Shown piece by piece: positions 43,832 to 52,703 of a DNA stretch of 63,209 bases; within the stretch, counting starts at the first letter, position 1; every line of letters begins with the position of its first letter. The stretch spans positions 1 to 63,209 of the forward strand of contig CADCLS010000002.1 in the NCBI GenBank assembly GCA_902802375.1. The letters are read 5' to 3'. Both the position numbers and the translations under genes were made by a program. The notes beneath the pieces were generated by a model that was not told the origin of the DNA, ran no database searches, and worked only from the letters and a program-made list of their open reading frames with translations. Origin of the DNA: Oscillospiraceae bacterium (GTDB lineage: Bacteria; Bacillota; Clostridia; Oscillospirales; Acutalibacteraceae).

Positions 43832-44586
43832 TACAAGTCTCCGTAACTGATAAGACGGGCGCCGTATTTATCGCCGATACTATATAACGAAACGCCGGTA
43901 GGAAAACCGTCTATAAACCCTCTTCGGTCAATAAGCAAACCGTCCTTATCGTAATCGGGGTGAACCATTATTTCGATGTTATCGGGTACACCGTCTTCAA
44001 TATCAATAAGCCCCCCGAAATAATCAGTCGTCTTAAAACCCTTGCATTTCAAGTTATCGTTATAAATCCTCTTGAATGCTTTTTTATAAGGTCTTATTTT
44101 TCCTATATTTCTGTTAAGCCTTATTTTGCAAATACCGAACTCTTTGCATATTTCAAATACTATGGGAGCTATAAAAACCGCGGTGTGTATATGATGATGA
44201 GAGTCGGCGTGGTCGATTTTAATGCCTGACGATAAGATTTTTTCCGCTTGTGCTTTAAGCTCTTTATACACGGCGTTCTTTTCGGTCGGATTAAGAGCGC
44301 GAAGTCTATTTGTGTTGCCGTGAAAAATTCCGTTTTCGCAAAACATAGTCAGATTTGCTATTTCGCGCGTTATAGGCTTGCCGTGGGTAAGATTAAAATG
44401 AATGCCGATTTTATCACAGAAGCCTTTATCCTTTGCAATACATACTGCCGCTTTGAAAGCCTCGCCGTTTGCAAGCATTGTGGAGCTGGATATAAAACCA
44501 CTCTCAAAGCAACTTGCAATCGCCGTATTTACGCTGTGTGAAAGGCCTAAATCGTCGCCGTTTACAATCACTCTTTTATCTGTCAC
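43831..44586 (-). CDS. ChbG/HpnK (YdjC) family carbohydrate deacetylase
   Basis: A 251-residue protein with the YdjC fold. Metal-binding and catalytic residues show in VNGDDLGLSHSVN (DD), IGIHFNLTHGKP (H), HADSHHHIHTA (HxxxH region) and EIMVHPDYD. ChbG removes N-acetyl groups from chitobiose; HpnK acts on hopanoids. Here, placed among glycosyltransferases, it more likely deacetylates an N-acetyl sugar of the polysaccharide or its precursor. All ligands are present. Confidence 0.85.
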   Translation of the reverse strand: MTDKRVIVNGDDLGLSHSVNTAIASCFESGFISSSTMLANGEAFKAAVCIAKDKGFCDKIGIHFNLTHGKPITREIANLTMFCENGIFHGNTNRLRALNPTEKNAVYKELKAQAEKILSSGIKIDHADSHHHIHTAVFIAPIVFEICKEFGICKIRLNRNIGKIRPYKKAFKRIYNDNLKCKGFKTTDYFGGLIDIEDGVPDNIEIMVHPDYDKDGLLIDRRGFIDGFPTGVSLYSIGDKYGARLISYGDL

Positions 44587-44589
44587 TTT

Positions 44590-45723
44590 TCATTCTCCGA
44601 TAGATTTCTTAGCGATATTTTTATATGAGAGTATCGGTATACCTCGTTTATTTGTCACTGCCGACATTTTATTAATGTTTTTGACGGCTCTGCTTATAAC
44701 TTTTATATATTCATCTGTGCTGTCATCATCAAAAAACATACAGTTTCCGCCGAGGTCTATATGCTCAAAACCGGGTATTCTTTTGAAAACACAAGGCTTG
44801 CCCATTCCGACAGCCTGTTCCCACAGTACCGAATGCAGTCCGGGAAAAACGGCCAAATCCGCCGCGGAAAAAATCGAGTATATTTCTTCTCCTGTTTTCC
44901 AGCCGGCATATAAAACGCTGTCGGATAAAAGGGAAAAGAACTCGCTACCAAATTTTTTGTCAACACTACCGAAAACGATAAGCTTTATGCTTTTATCATT
45001 TAGCTTATTTACCGCACGCATTAAATTTAAGGTTTGCGGTTTATTACGGTCGATTTTTCCGCCTGTGACGAGAAGGGTATGGCCTTCGGATATTCCAAAC
45101 TCTTTGCGCACGCTCTCTCTGATATTGCTATCAGACATTTTTTGAACTAAGTCATCATCCGCACAAAGGGGCAAAAGCTCTGTTTTTTCATCCGGCACGC
45201 CGTAAACCCTAATGAGAAAATCCACTCTGCCCGGCGTTACGCCGTAGAATTTTTCCGTATACGGCAAGGCTTTTTTTGCTAAATTTTTCCAGATTATTCC
45301 GTGAAGTATTTTTCTCGACAAAAGACCCCTTGCACTGTTATAAAAATCGGCGTGCGAATCTATATAAAGCTTAATATCCGGATGAAGTTTTTTGTATTTT
45401 ATCACTTTTCTCAAATCCAAAAACTGAAACATATGGCAAAATATAATATCCGGATTGGCTTTTTCTATTTCGGTATATAAACTTTTGAAGCGCTTAAATC
45501 TGCCCTTGCCGGAAGCGGAAATGCGCCTTACTTTAACACCGTTATTATCTGTAAATTCTCTTTGCCTGCTTTTTCTTATTTCTCCGCTTTCGGAATACTC
45601 ATAATCACAGGCAATCACCGTAACATTATTGCCGATTTGCTTTTGATATTTCGGCAAAAGGTTTTCCTGGTATAAAAAGCCGTCAGTATACGGAGAGTTT
45701 ACGCAAATATTAACAATATTCAT
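44590..45723 (-). CDS. Glycosyltransferase, family 4
   Basis: A 377-residue GT-B enzyme. The C-terminal domain has LLVTGGKIDRNKPQTLNLMRAV, KLIVFGSVDKKF, VLYAGWKTGEEIYSIFSAADLAVFPGLHSVLWEQAVGMGKP in broken order along about residues 215-310, including the E-x7-E donor site (here within LWEQAVGMGKPC). The N-terminal half starts NIVNICVNSPYTDGFLYQENLLP. It likely builds the repeat unit exported by Wzm-Wzt. It overlaps the preceding truncated transferase gene by four bases. Confidence 0.84.
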   Translation of the reverse strand: MNIVNICVNSPYTDGFLYQENLLPKYQKQIGNNVTVIACDYEYSESGEIRKSRQREFTDNNGVKVRRISASGKGRFKRFKSLYTEIEKANPDIIFCHMFQFLDLRKVIKYKKLHPDIKLYIDSHADFYNSARGLLSRKILHGIIWKNLAKKALPYTEKFYGVTPGRVDFLIRVYGVPDEKTELLPLCADDDLVQKMSDSNIRESVRKEFGISEGHTLLVTGGKIDRNKPQTLNLMRAVNKLNDKSIKLIVFGSVDKKFGSEFFSLLSDSVLYAGWKTGEEIYSIFSAADLAVFPGLHSVLWEQAVGMGKPCVFKRIPGFEHIDLGGNCMFFDDDSTDEYIKVISRAVKNINKMSAVTNKRGIPILSYKNIAKKSIGE

Positions 45724-46595
45724 TTGCCCTCCAATGCTTTTTCGAGCTTTTCAATAAAGGTCTGTTTGTTGAAATTCTTTTCGTAGTATTCTCTTGCGTT
45801 CTTTGAAAGACTGTCCTTTTCGGCGGTTATGAATTTCCGTATATTGCTTGCAAGTGCGCTCACATCATCTGCCGGGGAACAGTATCCGCATCCGGCGGCG
45901 TTTATTGTATCGCGTGTTATGCCGTCTGCCGAAGCGATTATCGGTTTTCCTGCTGCAAGATATGCCTGTACCTTTCGACAACTATCGGGTGTATAAAAAT
46001 CTTCTGCATACTGCGGTAAATACATTGTGCCCTTTATGCCGAACTCGTGCTCAAAATAATCAGAAAACCCCGGACTTGTAACAAGGATTTTATCCACCCT
46101 TCGATATATTATCCGCGAAATCCTGTGAATGTATTTGTATACAAAGCTTCTACGAGTAAACCCACCTTCAATAAGGCTTTCAGGCCAAATGTCAAGACAG
46201 TAAAGTACTGTTGGCTTTTTGTGGCGTCTGCCGTACACTATTCCGGCTTTTGCCATAAGAACAGGTGAAAGTTGGTTGATAAACACTACATCAAATTCTT
46301 CTTTAAGGCGCCTTATATAGCGAGTTGAGAAAAAAGCAAAGCTGTAATAATTGAGCGCGCGAAAGAACGGCCCCGTTTTTCGAGGAATGGTTAAACAACG
46401 GTGGATTTTTACGCCGTCTATTATCTCATCTCTGCGTTTTTTGCCTTTGTATTCCTCGTATATTTCACCTGTCGGATAATTCGGAATACCGGTTACAACA
46501 AACACATCATGGCCTCTTTTTACAAGCTCTTTGCAAATATCCGGGTGCCTGCAAGGTTCAGGAAAATAGTACTGGCAAATAAAAAGTATTCTCAC
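45720..46595 (-). CDS. Glycosyltransferase family 4 with large in-frame internal deletion
   Basis: A 291-residue protein where relatives (WbuB/GT4-like) have about 400. The acceptor half is normal (ILFICQYYFPEP, VVTGIPNYPTGEIY, LYCLDIWPESL, KILVTSPGFSDYF). After YLPQYAEDFY near residue 201 the sequence jumps straight to RKVQAYLAAGKPIIASADG, which normally lies some 110 residues further on. The missing part carries the first strands of the donor-binding domain, so the enzyme is probably inactive or changed. The frame is kept. It is the first gene of the cluster, with a GTG start and promoter at 46638-46666. Confidence 0.8.
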   Translation of the reverse strand: MRILFICQYYFPEPCRHPDICKELVKRGHDVFVVTGIPNYPTGEIYEEYKGKKRRDEIIDGVKIHRCLTIPRKTGPFFRALNYYSFAFFSTRYIRRLKEEFDVVFINQLSPVLMAKAGIVYGRRHKKPTVLYCLDIWPESLIEGGFTRRSFVYKYIHRISRIIYRRVDKILVTSPGFSDYFEHEFGIKGTMYLPQYAEDFYTPDSCRKVQAYLAAGKPIIASADGITRDTINAAGCGYCSPADDVSALASNIRKFITAEKDSLSKNAREYYEKNFNKQTFIEKLEKALEGK

Positions 46596-46637
46596 TCAAC
46601 CGGCACCCACTTTCTTATTACGGCATAATTATTAATA

Positions 46638-46666
46638 ATTATATCATACACATAGTATCAATTCAA
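46638..46666 (-). promoter_or_regulatory. Promoter of the polysaccharide cluster
   Basis: On the minus strand TTGAAT (46661-46666), 17 bases, TATAAT (46638-46643), about 40 bases before the GTG of the first glycosyltransferase. Confidence 0.75.
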
Positions 46667-46698
46667 GTATTTTGATTTTTGGCAGAAAGCGGTTCTGC

Positions 46699-46727
46699 TT
46701 GACAAATCATAGCTTTCGGAGCATAAT
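46699..46727 (+). promoter_or_regulatory. Promoter of the TSCPD gene
   Basis: TTGACA (46699-46704), 17 bases, CATAAT (46722-46727), 20 bases before the start. The transcript leader must be very short. Confidence 0.7.
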
Positions 46728-46746
46728 TGATGAGGAGGTTGATTAT

Positions 46747-47001
46747 ATGAGATATACATATGAACCGCAGTCAGTCTGCTCAAGGCAGATAGAATTTGAC
46801 CTTGAGGGTAATGTTGTTAAAAATATAAAGTTTTTCGGCGGATGTAACGGTAACCTAAAAGCTGTTTCAAAACTGCTTGAAGGGCAAACCGTTGAGTATA
46901 TAGAAGAAAAGCTCCGCGGTAACCTATGCGGTATGAAAGGCACATCGTGTGCTGATCAGTTAGCAATCGCGGTGAGAAAAGCGTATGACGGTGAAAAATA
47001 A
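46747..47001 (+). CDS. TSCPD-domain protein (TIGR03905-like)
   Basis: An 84-residue protein with the TSCPD signature in the form GTSCADQLA near the C-terminus, preceded by FFGGCNGNLKAVSKLLEG and LRGNLCGMKG. Four cysteines (about 11, 33, 61, 68) may bind metal or an Fe-S cluster. The same domain occurs at the end of some ribonucleotide reductases, but stand-alone copies in Clostridia have no known function. GGAGG precedes ATG 46747. It is alone between two divergent or convergent units. Confidence 0.85.
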   Translation: MRYTYEPQSVCSRQIEFDLEGNVVKNIKFFGGCNGNLKAVSKLLEGQTVEYIEEKLRGNLCGMKGTSCADQLAIAVRKAYDGEK

Positions 47002-47043
47002 GATTCCAAACGACAAGGTTTTCCTCTGCGCTTTTATATCCCT

Positions 47044-49071
47044 TTAGTTTTCGTTCAGTCTTCTATACATCTCTATTACCGCCGCACGAAGAGTCGAATT
47101 TTCGGGGGCTTTCAGTTTCGGGTCATGTTCGAGTGTGTTTGCCGCCGCCATTGATGCGAGCTTCAAAACATCATTATCTGCATAAAGGTCGGCGATTTTA
47201 AGGTCAGGGAGCCCGTGTTGGCGCTCGCCTAAAAAGTCGCCCGGTCCGCGCAGTCGCAAATCCTCTTCCGCTATTTTGAAGCCGTCCGAAGTGGTTTTCA
47301 TAACCTGCATTCGCTCATTTGCTGTGCCACCTTTAAGGTCGCTTATGAATATACAAGATGAAGCGTATTTTCCTCTGCCTATTCTACCCCTGAGCTGGTG
47401 AAGCTGAGAAAGCCCGAACCTTTCGGCATTTTCTATCACCATTATCGCCGCGTTCGGCACATCAATACCCACTTCAATAACGGTGGTGCAGACGAGCAGG
47501 TCTATTTTTCCATCTTTGAAATCACGCATTATTTCATCCTTTTGTGCGCCTTTCATTTTGCCGTGCAAAAGACCGACCTTGTAGTCCTTAAAAGCGCCTT
47601 CACTTATATCCGCAAAGTATTCTTCCGCGCTCTTAATGCCTGACATCTGCTGACTTTCCTCAACCATAGGGCATACGATATAACCTTGACGACCTTCGTC
47701 AAGGTGTTTTTTTATATAGTTATAAACGCGAGGTCTCAGCTCGCTCGATACAACATAGCTTTCTATTTTACCGCGGCCGTGCGGGTATTCGTCGAGAATG
47801 CTTATATCAAGGTCACCGTAAATGATAAGCCCAAGCGTCCTCGGAATTGGCGTTGCGGACATTACAAGCGTATGTGCATTCTTGCCCTTAAGAGCCAATG
47901 CCGCGCGCTGAGATACGCCGAAGCGGTGCTGTTCGTCGGTTATAACAAGCGCTAAATTATTAAATTCTACATTATCCGTCAAAAGCGCGTGTGTGCCTAC
48001 GGCAATTTGCGCCTCTGACGACAAAAGCATTTGCTTTGCTTTGGTTTTTTCGCTCTTTTTAAGCGAGCCGGTAAGCAGAACGCACTCTATATCACTACCC
48101 CGGAAGAACTCCGAAAGGCTCTTGAAATGCTGTTCGGCTAAAATCTCGGTGGGTGCCATAAGGACGGACTGATAACCGCATTTCGCCGTATTGTACATAA
48201 GCGTCGCGGCGACAAGAGTTTTTCCGCTTCCCACATCGCCTTCAATAAGCCGGTTCATAACCCTGCCTGAAGCCATATCAGAAAGACAGTCCTTAACGGC
48301 ATTTCTTTGCGCGTTCGTAGGTTCAAATTTAAGAGACTTATAAAACCTTTCGGTATAATCGTGATTTATAACGGCGAAAGCCGCCGCCTTTTTTTTACCT
48401 TTGAGTAACATCAGTGATGTGCTGAGAACAAAAAGCTCTTCGAAGACAAAATATTTTTTTGCCTGTTCAAGCGCTTCACGACTTTTAGGAAAATGAATAT
48501 TCACTATTGCGTCACTCGCCGCCAAAAGGCGGTTTGATACTCTTACGCTTTCCGGCAAAATTTCCTCGATTTGAATTTGGGGAAGAGCTGTGCGCACTAA
48601 TTTTTCTATCGCCGCAGAAGAGATATTTGCACTCGCGCGGTAGATAGGGATAATCCCCTCAAAATTTGTCTCCCTGATTTCGGGAGAGGACATATTAAAA
48701 CCGAATTTATCAAGCTGAACTTTCCCTAAAAACAGATATTCAGAGCCTTTATGCAGCCTTGCGGCAAGGTATTTATTATTAAATATCGTAACAAATATAC
48801 TGCCGCTGCCGTCATATACCGAGAATTTATACAAGGTCATATTTTTCCTTATAAAATACTCGGTAATTTCGCTTGATATTTTTCCTTTTATGCATACAGA
48901 TTCGCCTGAAATCAAATCCTTAATTTTCCTTATGTTCTTAAAATCCGCATAGTCCCTCGGAAAAAAACGCAAAAGGGCACCGACAGTATCGATGCCCATA
49001 GCATTCAGGTATTCGGCGCGGCGTGCGCCTACGCCTTTAAGAAATCTTATGTCTGTATTAATCTCAAACAT
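47044..49071 (-). CDS. recG: ATP-dependent DNA helicase RecG
   Basis: A 675-residue branch-migrating helicase that remodels stalled forks and Holliday junctions. The N-terminal wedge region (about 1-220) is followed by Walker A IEGDVGSGKTLVAATL, MAPTEILAEQHF, the DEQH box VITDEQHRFGVSQR, SATPIPRTLG, VEVGIDVPNAAIMVIENAERFG and QLRGRIGRG. The C-terminal LRGPGDFLGERQHG block is typical of RecG. It is last in the ymdB-gls24-fakA-recG run, as in other Firmicutes. Confidence 0.96.
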   Translation of the reverse strand: MFEINTDIRFLKGVGARRAEYLNAMGIDTVGALLRFFPRDYADFKNIRKIKDLISGESVCIKGKISSEITEYFIRKNMTLYKFSVYDGSGSIFVTIFNNKYLAARLHKGSEYLFLGKVQLDKFGFNMSSPEIRETNFEGIIPIYRASANISSAAIEKLVRTALPQIQIEEILPESVRVSNRLLAASDAIVNIHFPKSREALEQAKKYFVFEELFVLSTSLMLLKGKKKAAAFAVINHDYTERFYKSLKFEPTNAQRNAVKDCLSDMASGRVMNRLIEGDVGSGKTLVAATLMYNTAKCGYQSVLMAPTEILAEQHFKSLSEFFRGSDIECVLLTGSLKKSEKTKAKQMLLSSEAQIAVGTHALLTDNVEFNNLALVITDEQHRFGVSQRAALALKGKNAHTLVMSATPIPRTLGLIIYGDLDISILDEYPHGRGKIESYVVSSELRPRVYNYIKKHLDEGRQGYIVCPMVEESQQMSGIKSAEEYFADISEGAFKDYKVGLLHGKMKGAQKDEIMRDFKDGKIDLLVCTTVIEVGIDVPNAAIMVIENAERFGLSQLHQLRGRIGRGKYASSCIFISDLKGGTANERMQVMKTTSDGFKIAEEDLRLRGPGDFLGERQHGLPDLKIADLYADNDVLKLASMAAANTLEHDPKLKAPENSTLRAAVIEMYRRLNEN

Positions 49072-49081
49072 AAATTACTTC

Positions 49082-50758
49082 TCACTCTACAGAAATTATA
49101 TAGTAGTATACCGGCTGACCGCCGTTTACAAGGGTGATTTCAAGTTTATCGCCATATTTCTCGTTGAGTTGTTTTTCAAGGTCCTCAGCGGCAACATCTG
49201 TAATATCCTTGCCGTAAATTACAGTTACAAACTCACTGCTCCTCTTGACCATTTTGTTTATCAGTTTAAGAGTTGCGCGCTCAACATCACTGTCAGTAAA
49301 CGCAATTTTACCGCCTGTGAGCGCCATTATTTCGCCCTCTTTTATTTTGTGACCGTCAAAATCCGAATCACGCGCGGCAAAAGTTACCTGACCGGTGGCG
49401 ATTTTCTCCGCCGCCTTTTGCATTTCTATTGCGTTAGTCTCATCGTCCGCTTCGTCGTTGAAGTTGAGCATAGCGGTAATACCTTGAGGAATTGTTCTTG
49501 TGTGAAGCACTATAACCTTTCTTGTGCTTATCGGTACTGTCTGCTCTGCCGCCATTATAATATTTTTATTGTTCGGCAAGACAAACACCGTAGAAGCCGG
49601 ACATTTTTCAACAGCCCTCAAAATATCATCAGTGCTCGGGTTCATCGTCTGACCGCCGGACACCACCATATCAACGCCTAAATCACGGAAAAGCTCTGCG
49701 AGGCCGTCGCCTGCGCAAACCGATACGAAACCTACGGATTTTGTTATCTCTACCGGCTCTATTGTTTCTGTAAGGTCGGCACTTTTTGTAGGCTTCTTTG
49801 CCGCTTCTTCAGCGTCGTGCTTTGCGCGCTCGTGCTGGTCGCGCATATTCTCGATTTTAAGGTGAACAAGACCGCCGAATGTAAGACCGTTTTCTATCGC
49901 GTTGCCCGGATGGTCGGTATGAACATGCACCTTTATTATTTCTTCGTCATCAACTACAACTACGCAGTCACCGATAGATTCAAGATAAGCCCTTAATTCC
50001 TGAGGCTCTTTTGCGCATTCGGGATCACGGTTTACAATAAACTCAGTGCAGTATGTAAATGTGATTTCACCGTCAAATTCGCCTGCGGCGTTGCGATTTT
50101 CGTTTTCTTCAGGTTCAGAAGAAGTATTGACAAGCTCGCTCTTTACAATTATGCCGTCACGAAGGACAGACTGCATACCCTCAAGGATCAATACGAAGCC
50201 TCTGCCGCCCGCGTCTACAACGCCGGCTTTTTTAAGAGTGGGTAAAAGCTCAGGCGTTTGCTCTAATGCCTCTTTTGCACCCTTAAGCGCTTCGTCAAAC
50301 ACGCCGAGAACATCAGCGCCGTTAGTCAGAGCCTCTTGTGCTTTCTCACTGGCAACGCGTGCAACGGTCAGAATAGTGCCCTCGGTCGGCTTCATAACCG
50401 CCTTATATGCACCCTCAACACCCAATTTTAATGCTGCGGTAAGGTTTTCGGCAGTAAGATATTCCTCTTCACCTATACCCTTTGCAAAACCGCGAAAGAG
50501 CAGGGAAGTGATAACACCCGAATTGCCTCGAGCGCCCCTTAGCAGAGCCGAAGCGTTGACTGCCGCCACCTTACCGGCTGTGGCACCCTCTAATTTTTCG
50601 AGCTCCCTTACGGAATTGCTGAGCGTCATAGACATATTTGTTCCCGTATCGCCGTCCGGCACCGGGAAGACATTCAAATCGTCAACTGCTTTTCTGTTAT
50701 TTGTAAGATTATTTGCGGCGGATATAATAGCATCACGCAGCGTATTACCGTTAAACAA
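49082..50758 (-). CDS. fakA: Fatty acid kinase subunit FakA (DAK2-domain protein, YloV)
   Basis: A 558-residue ATP-binding kinase that works with FakB fatty-acid carriers to make acyl phosphates from exogenous fatty acids. The N-terminal DhaL domain has LNVFPVPDGDTGTNMSMT (Asp ligands of the two Mg ions), RGARGNSGVI and DAGGRGFVLILEG. A middle Cys-containing domain starts near FTYCTEFIV and a C-terminal EDD-like part has VSGGQTMNPSTDD and LPNNKNIIMAAEQ. TTG 50758 lies behind AAAGGAG. It follows a Gls24 gene, the usual neighbour. Confidence 0.92.
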   Translation of the reverse strand: MFNGNTLRDAIISAANNLTNNRKAVDDLNVFPVPDGDTGTNMSMTLSNSVRELEKLEGATAGKVAAVNASALLRGARGNSGVITSLLFRGFAKGIGEEEYLTAENLTAALKLGVEGAYKAVMKPTEGTILTVARVASEKAQEALTNGADVLGVFDEALKGAKEALEQTPELLPTLKKAGVVDAGGRGFVLILEGMQSVLRDGIIVKSELVNTSSEPEENENRNAAGEFDGEITFTYCTEFIVNRDPECAKEPQELRAYLESIGDCVVVVDDEEIIKVHVHTDHPGNAIENGLTFGGLVHLKIENMRDQHERAKHDAEEAAKKPTKSADLTETIEPVEITKSVGFVSVCAGDGLAELFRDLGVDMVVSGGQTMNPSTDDILRAVEKCPASTVFVLPNNKNIIMAAEQTVPISTRKVIVLHTRTIPQGITAMLNFNDEADDETNAIEMQKAAEKIATGQVTFAARDSDFDGHKIKEGEIMALTGGKIAFTDSDVERATLKLINKMVKRSSEFVTVIYGKDITDVAAEDLEKQLNEKYGDKLEITLVNGGQPVYYYIISVE

Positions 50759-50782
50759 AAATATACACTCCTTTAAGAGAAA

Positions 50783-51133
50783 TTACTCTTTTATACCGTC
50801 AACCATAACGGAAACCTTGTCTACGGTTATCCCCGTTACTTCTTTAACGGCGTATTTTACCTTTTCGGTTATGCTCGCCGCGATAGCGTTAATGTTCATA
50901 CCGTAAATAACTACTATATGGATTTCAACATCTATTGAATTCGCGTCACCTGTAACCTTTATGCCGGTATCAAGCGATTGTTCTTTTGAGAAAACACCGA
51001 TGATTTTCTGCTTCGAGCCGCTTGGCACCATACCTACAACGCCGAAGCAGGCAGTAACCTCAAAGCCGATAAGCTTTGACAAAAACTGCTCGGTAATTGT
51101 TATTGTACCGGTTCTTGTTTCATAAGAAATCAT
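50783..51133 (-). CDS. Asp23/Gls24 family envelope stress protein (YloU)
   Basis: A 116-residue protein of the Asp23/Gls24 (DUF322) family with TGTITITEQFLSKLIGFEVTACFGVVGM at the start (seen here in part), VEIHIVVIYGMNINAIAASI and KYAVKEVTGITVDKVSVMVDGI. Such proteins lie at the membrane face and are linked to envelope stress. It stands directly before fakA, as YloU does before YloV in Bacillus. ATG 51133 follows GGAGG. Confidence 0.92.
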   Translation of the reverse strand: MISYETRTGTITITEQFLSKLIGFEVTACFGVVGMVPSGSKQKIIGVFSKEQSLDTGIKVTGDANSIDVEIHIVVIYGMNINAIAASITEKVKYAVKEVTGITVDKVSVMVDGIKE

Positions 51134-51146
51134 AAAAACTCCTCCG

Positions 51147-52691
51147 TTAAAATTTATAGTTTTCAAAGCCAAAGAATATATCACTCACTGTAGGCTCAGC
51201 AGTGTTTTTAATGCGTGAAGTATAAAAAAGTATTCCGTTTCGGTAACAAACGGGTATTTGCGGCATTTCCGTGAGGAATGCGCCTGCCAGGTCCGCTATG
51301 CCGCACTGACCCTGACGGTATCTGCCTATCATTTCTTCGCATACTGTCTTAGACGCCGGAAGATTATCCTCACCAGACTTGGCCGTCACGCCGTAAGCGG
51401 CACTGCCGCCCGGCAATACGAGGCTTGACATATCGTGGTTTGCGGGTACTTTTATCTCGCCTAAATAAAGTTGAAATCCGCCGGAAGAAAGCAAAGAAAG
51501 ATATTCGTTGTACGGGCGCTCTGACACCGTTATTTCTATCCCTGCCGCGCGGCACTCTTCTGAAATCAGGCGCGCCGCAAGTACGCGGGATGAATTATCT
51601 GAATTTACTAACAATGAAAGCCTGAGACGGTTACCCGAATTATTAACATAATATCCGTTTACTAACCTATTATAACCTATTTTGTCAAGATTCTCAACTG
51701 TTATTTGCGTATCAGATATATTTTTAAGTGACTGTACCGCGGCAGTCTCCCGAATTTTAGGGTTAAAATAGCCTGTTGCCGGTACTGCGTTGTCAAAATA
51801 AGCGTTGTGACAAATTTCTGTTCTGTTTATTGCCGCTGAAAGTGCATATCTTAAAAAACTGTTTGATAACGGCTCGTATGCCGAGTTTATTCCTATGTAT
51901 ACAAAGCTGTTTGTATTCACATCAGCGCGTTTTCCACTCATACGGGCAATATTTTCTACCGATTCATCAGCGTAATAAATATCGGCGGCACCTACTTCCA
52001 CATAGTGAAAAGCGGAAATTTCATCAGGCGCGTTTATAAGGTTGATTTTTGAAACCGCGCCCTTTTTGCCGAAATAGCTTTCGTTGCGAAGAAGTGCTCC
52101 GTCCAGCACATAGTATCTGCCGGAACCTATCGGGGGCTGCTCGACACCGTCGGAGTTTTTTATACCGTCACTGTTTTTCTTTATAATGGGAAAATCAAGC
52201 AGATTAAGGAAATATGGGTCTGTTCTGTCAAGCGTAAATTCTACCGCGCCGGAGACCTCAACCGCCGACACCACTTCGTAAAGCGAGGCGGCAAACGGAG
52301 TATCGCTTTTCTTTGCGATATTATACGAATATATCACATCTGCCGCAGTGACAGGCGAGCCATCCGTAAAATTTGCGGAATTAAGCGAAACTATGCACCG
52401 ATTTCCGTCAAGCTCGGCGCTTTTTGCAAGGCAGTATACTGGGTTAAAATCATTATCACACTTAATAAGACGGTCATATATTAGCCTTGATATTTCGCGA
52501 TTATATTTGGTTTTGGCGGTATATGGATTAAAACTGTCCCCAGAAAAATAGAGCAAATTTATCTCTTCGTTTTTGACTTTCACATTTTCGCTTACAATAG
52601 ACGAAGAGGATAAACCATTGTCCTGCGATTTGCAAGAGGCGAGACAAAAGCACAGTAATGCCGAAACAAAAACACATACTGCCTTTTTCAT
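51147..52691 (-). CDS. Extracellular solute-binding lipoprotein, family 5 (peptide/nickel ABC)
   Basis: A 514-residue SBP_bac_5 protein. A lipoprotein signal peptide ends in LCFCLASCKS (lipobox LASC, about residues 17-20). The body has SRLIYDRLIKCDNDFNPV, AKSAELDGNRCIVSL, FTDGSPVTAADVIYSYN, DRTDPYFLNLLDFPI and YIGINSAYEPLSNSFLRYALS, all typical. It would bind peptides or metal chelates for an ABC importer, but no permease or ATPase gene is in the window, so it is an orphan. It sits between ymdB and gls24 with short gaps. Confidence 0.9.
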   Translation of the reverse strand: MKKAVCVFVSALLCFCLASCKSQDNGLSSSSIVSENVKVKNEEINLLYFSGDSFNPYTAKTKYNREISRLIYDRLIKCDNDFNPVYCLAKSAELDGNRCIVSLNSANFTDGSPVTAADVIYSYNIAKKSDTPFAASLYEVVSAVEVSGAVEFTLDRTDPYFLNLLDFPIIKKNSDGIKNSDGVEQPPIGSGRYYVLDGALLRNESYFGKKGAVSKINLINAPDEISAFHYVEVGAADIYYADESVENIARMSGKRADVNTNSFVYIGINSAYEPLSNSFLRYALSAAINRTEICHNAYFDNAVPATGYFNPKIRETAAVQSLKNISDTQITVENLDKIGYNRLVNGYYVNNSGNRLRLSLLVNSDNSSRVLAARLISEECRAAGIEITVSERPYNEYLSLLSSGGFQLYLGEIKVPANHDMSSLVLPGGSAAYGVTAKSGEDNLPASKTVCEEMIGRYRQGQCGIADLAGAFLTEMPQIPVCYRNGILFYTSRIKNTAEPTVSDIFFGFENYKF

Positions 52692-52703
52692 ACTATCGCC
52701 TCT

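Noticed and set aside
48992-49681. Open frame of 229 codons antisense to recG and fakA
   Set aside because: Spans two real genes on the other strand and has no supporting signal.
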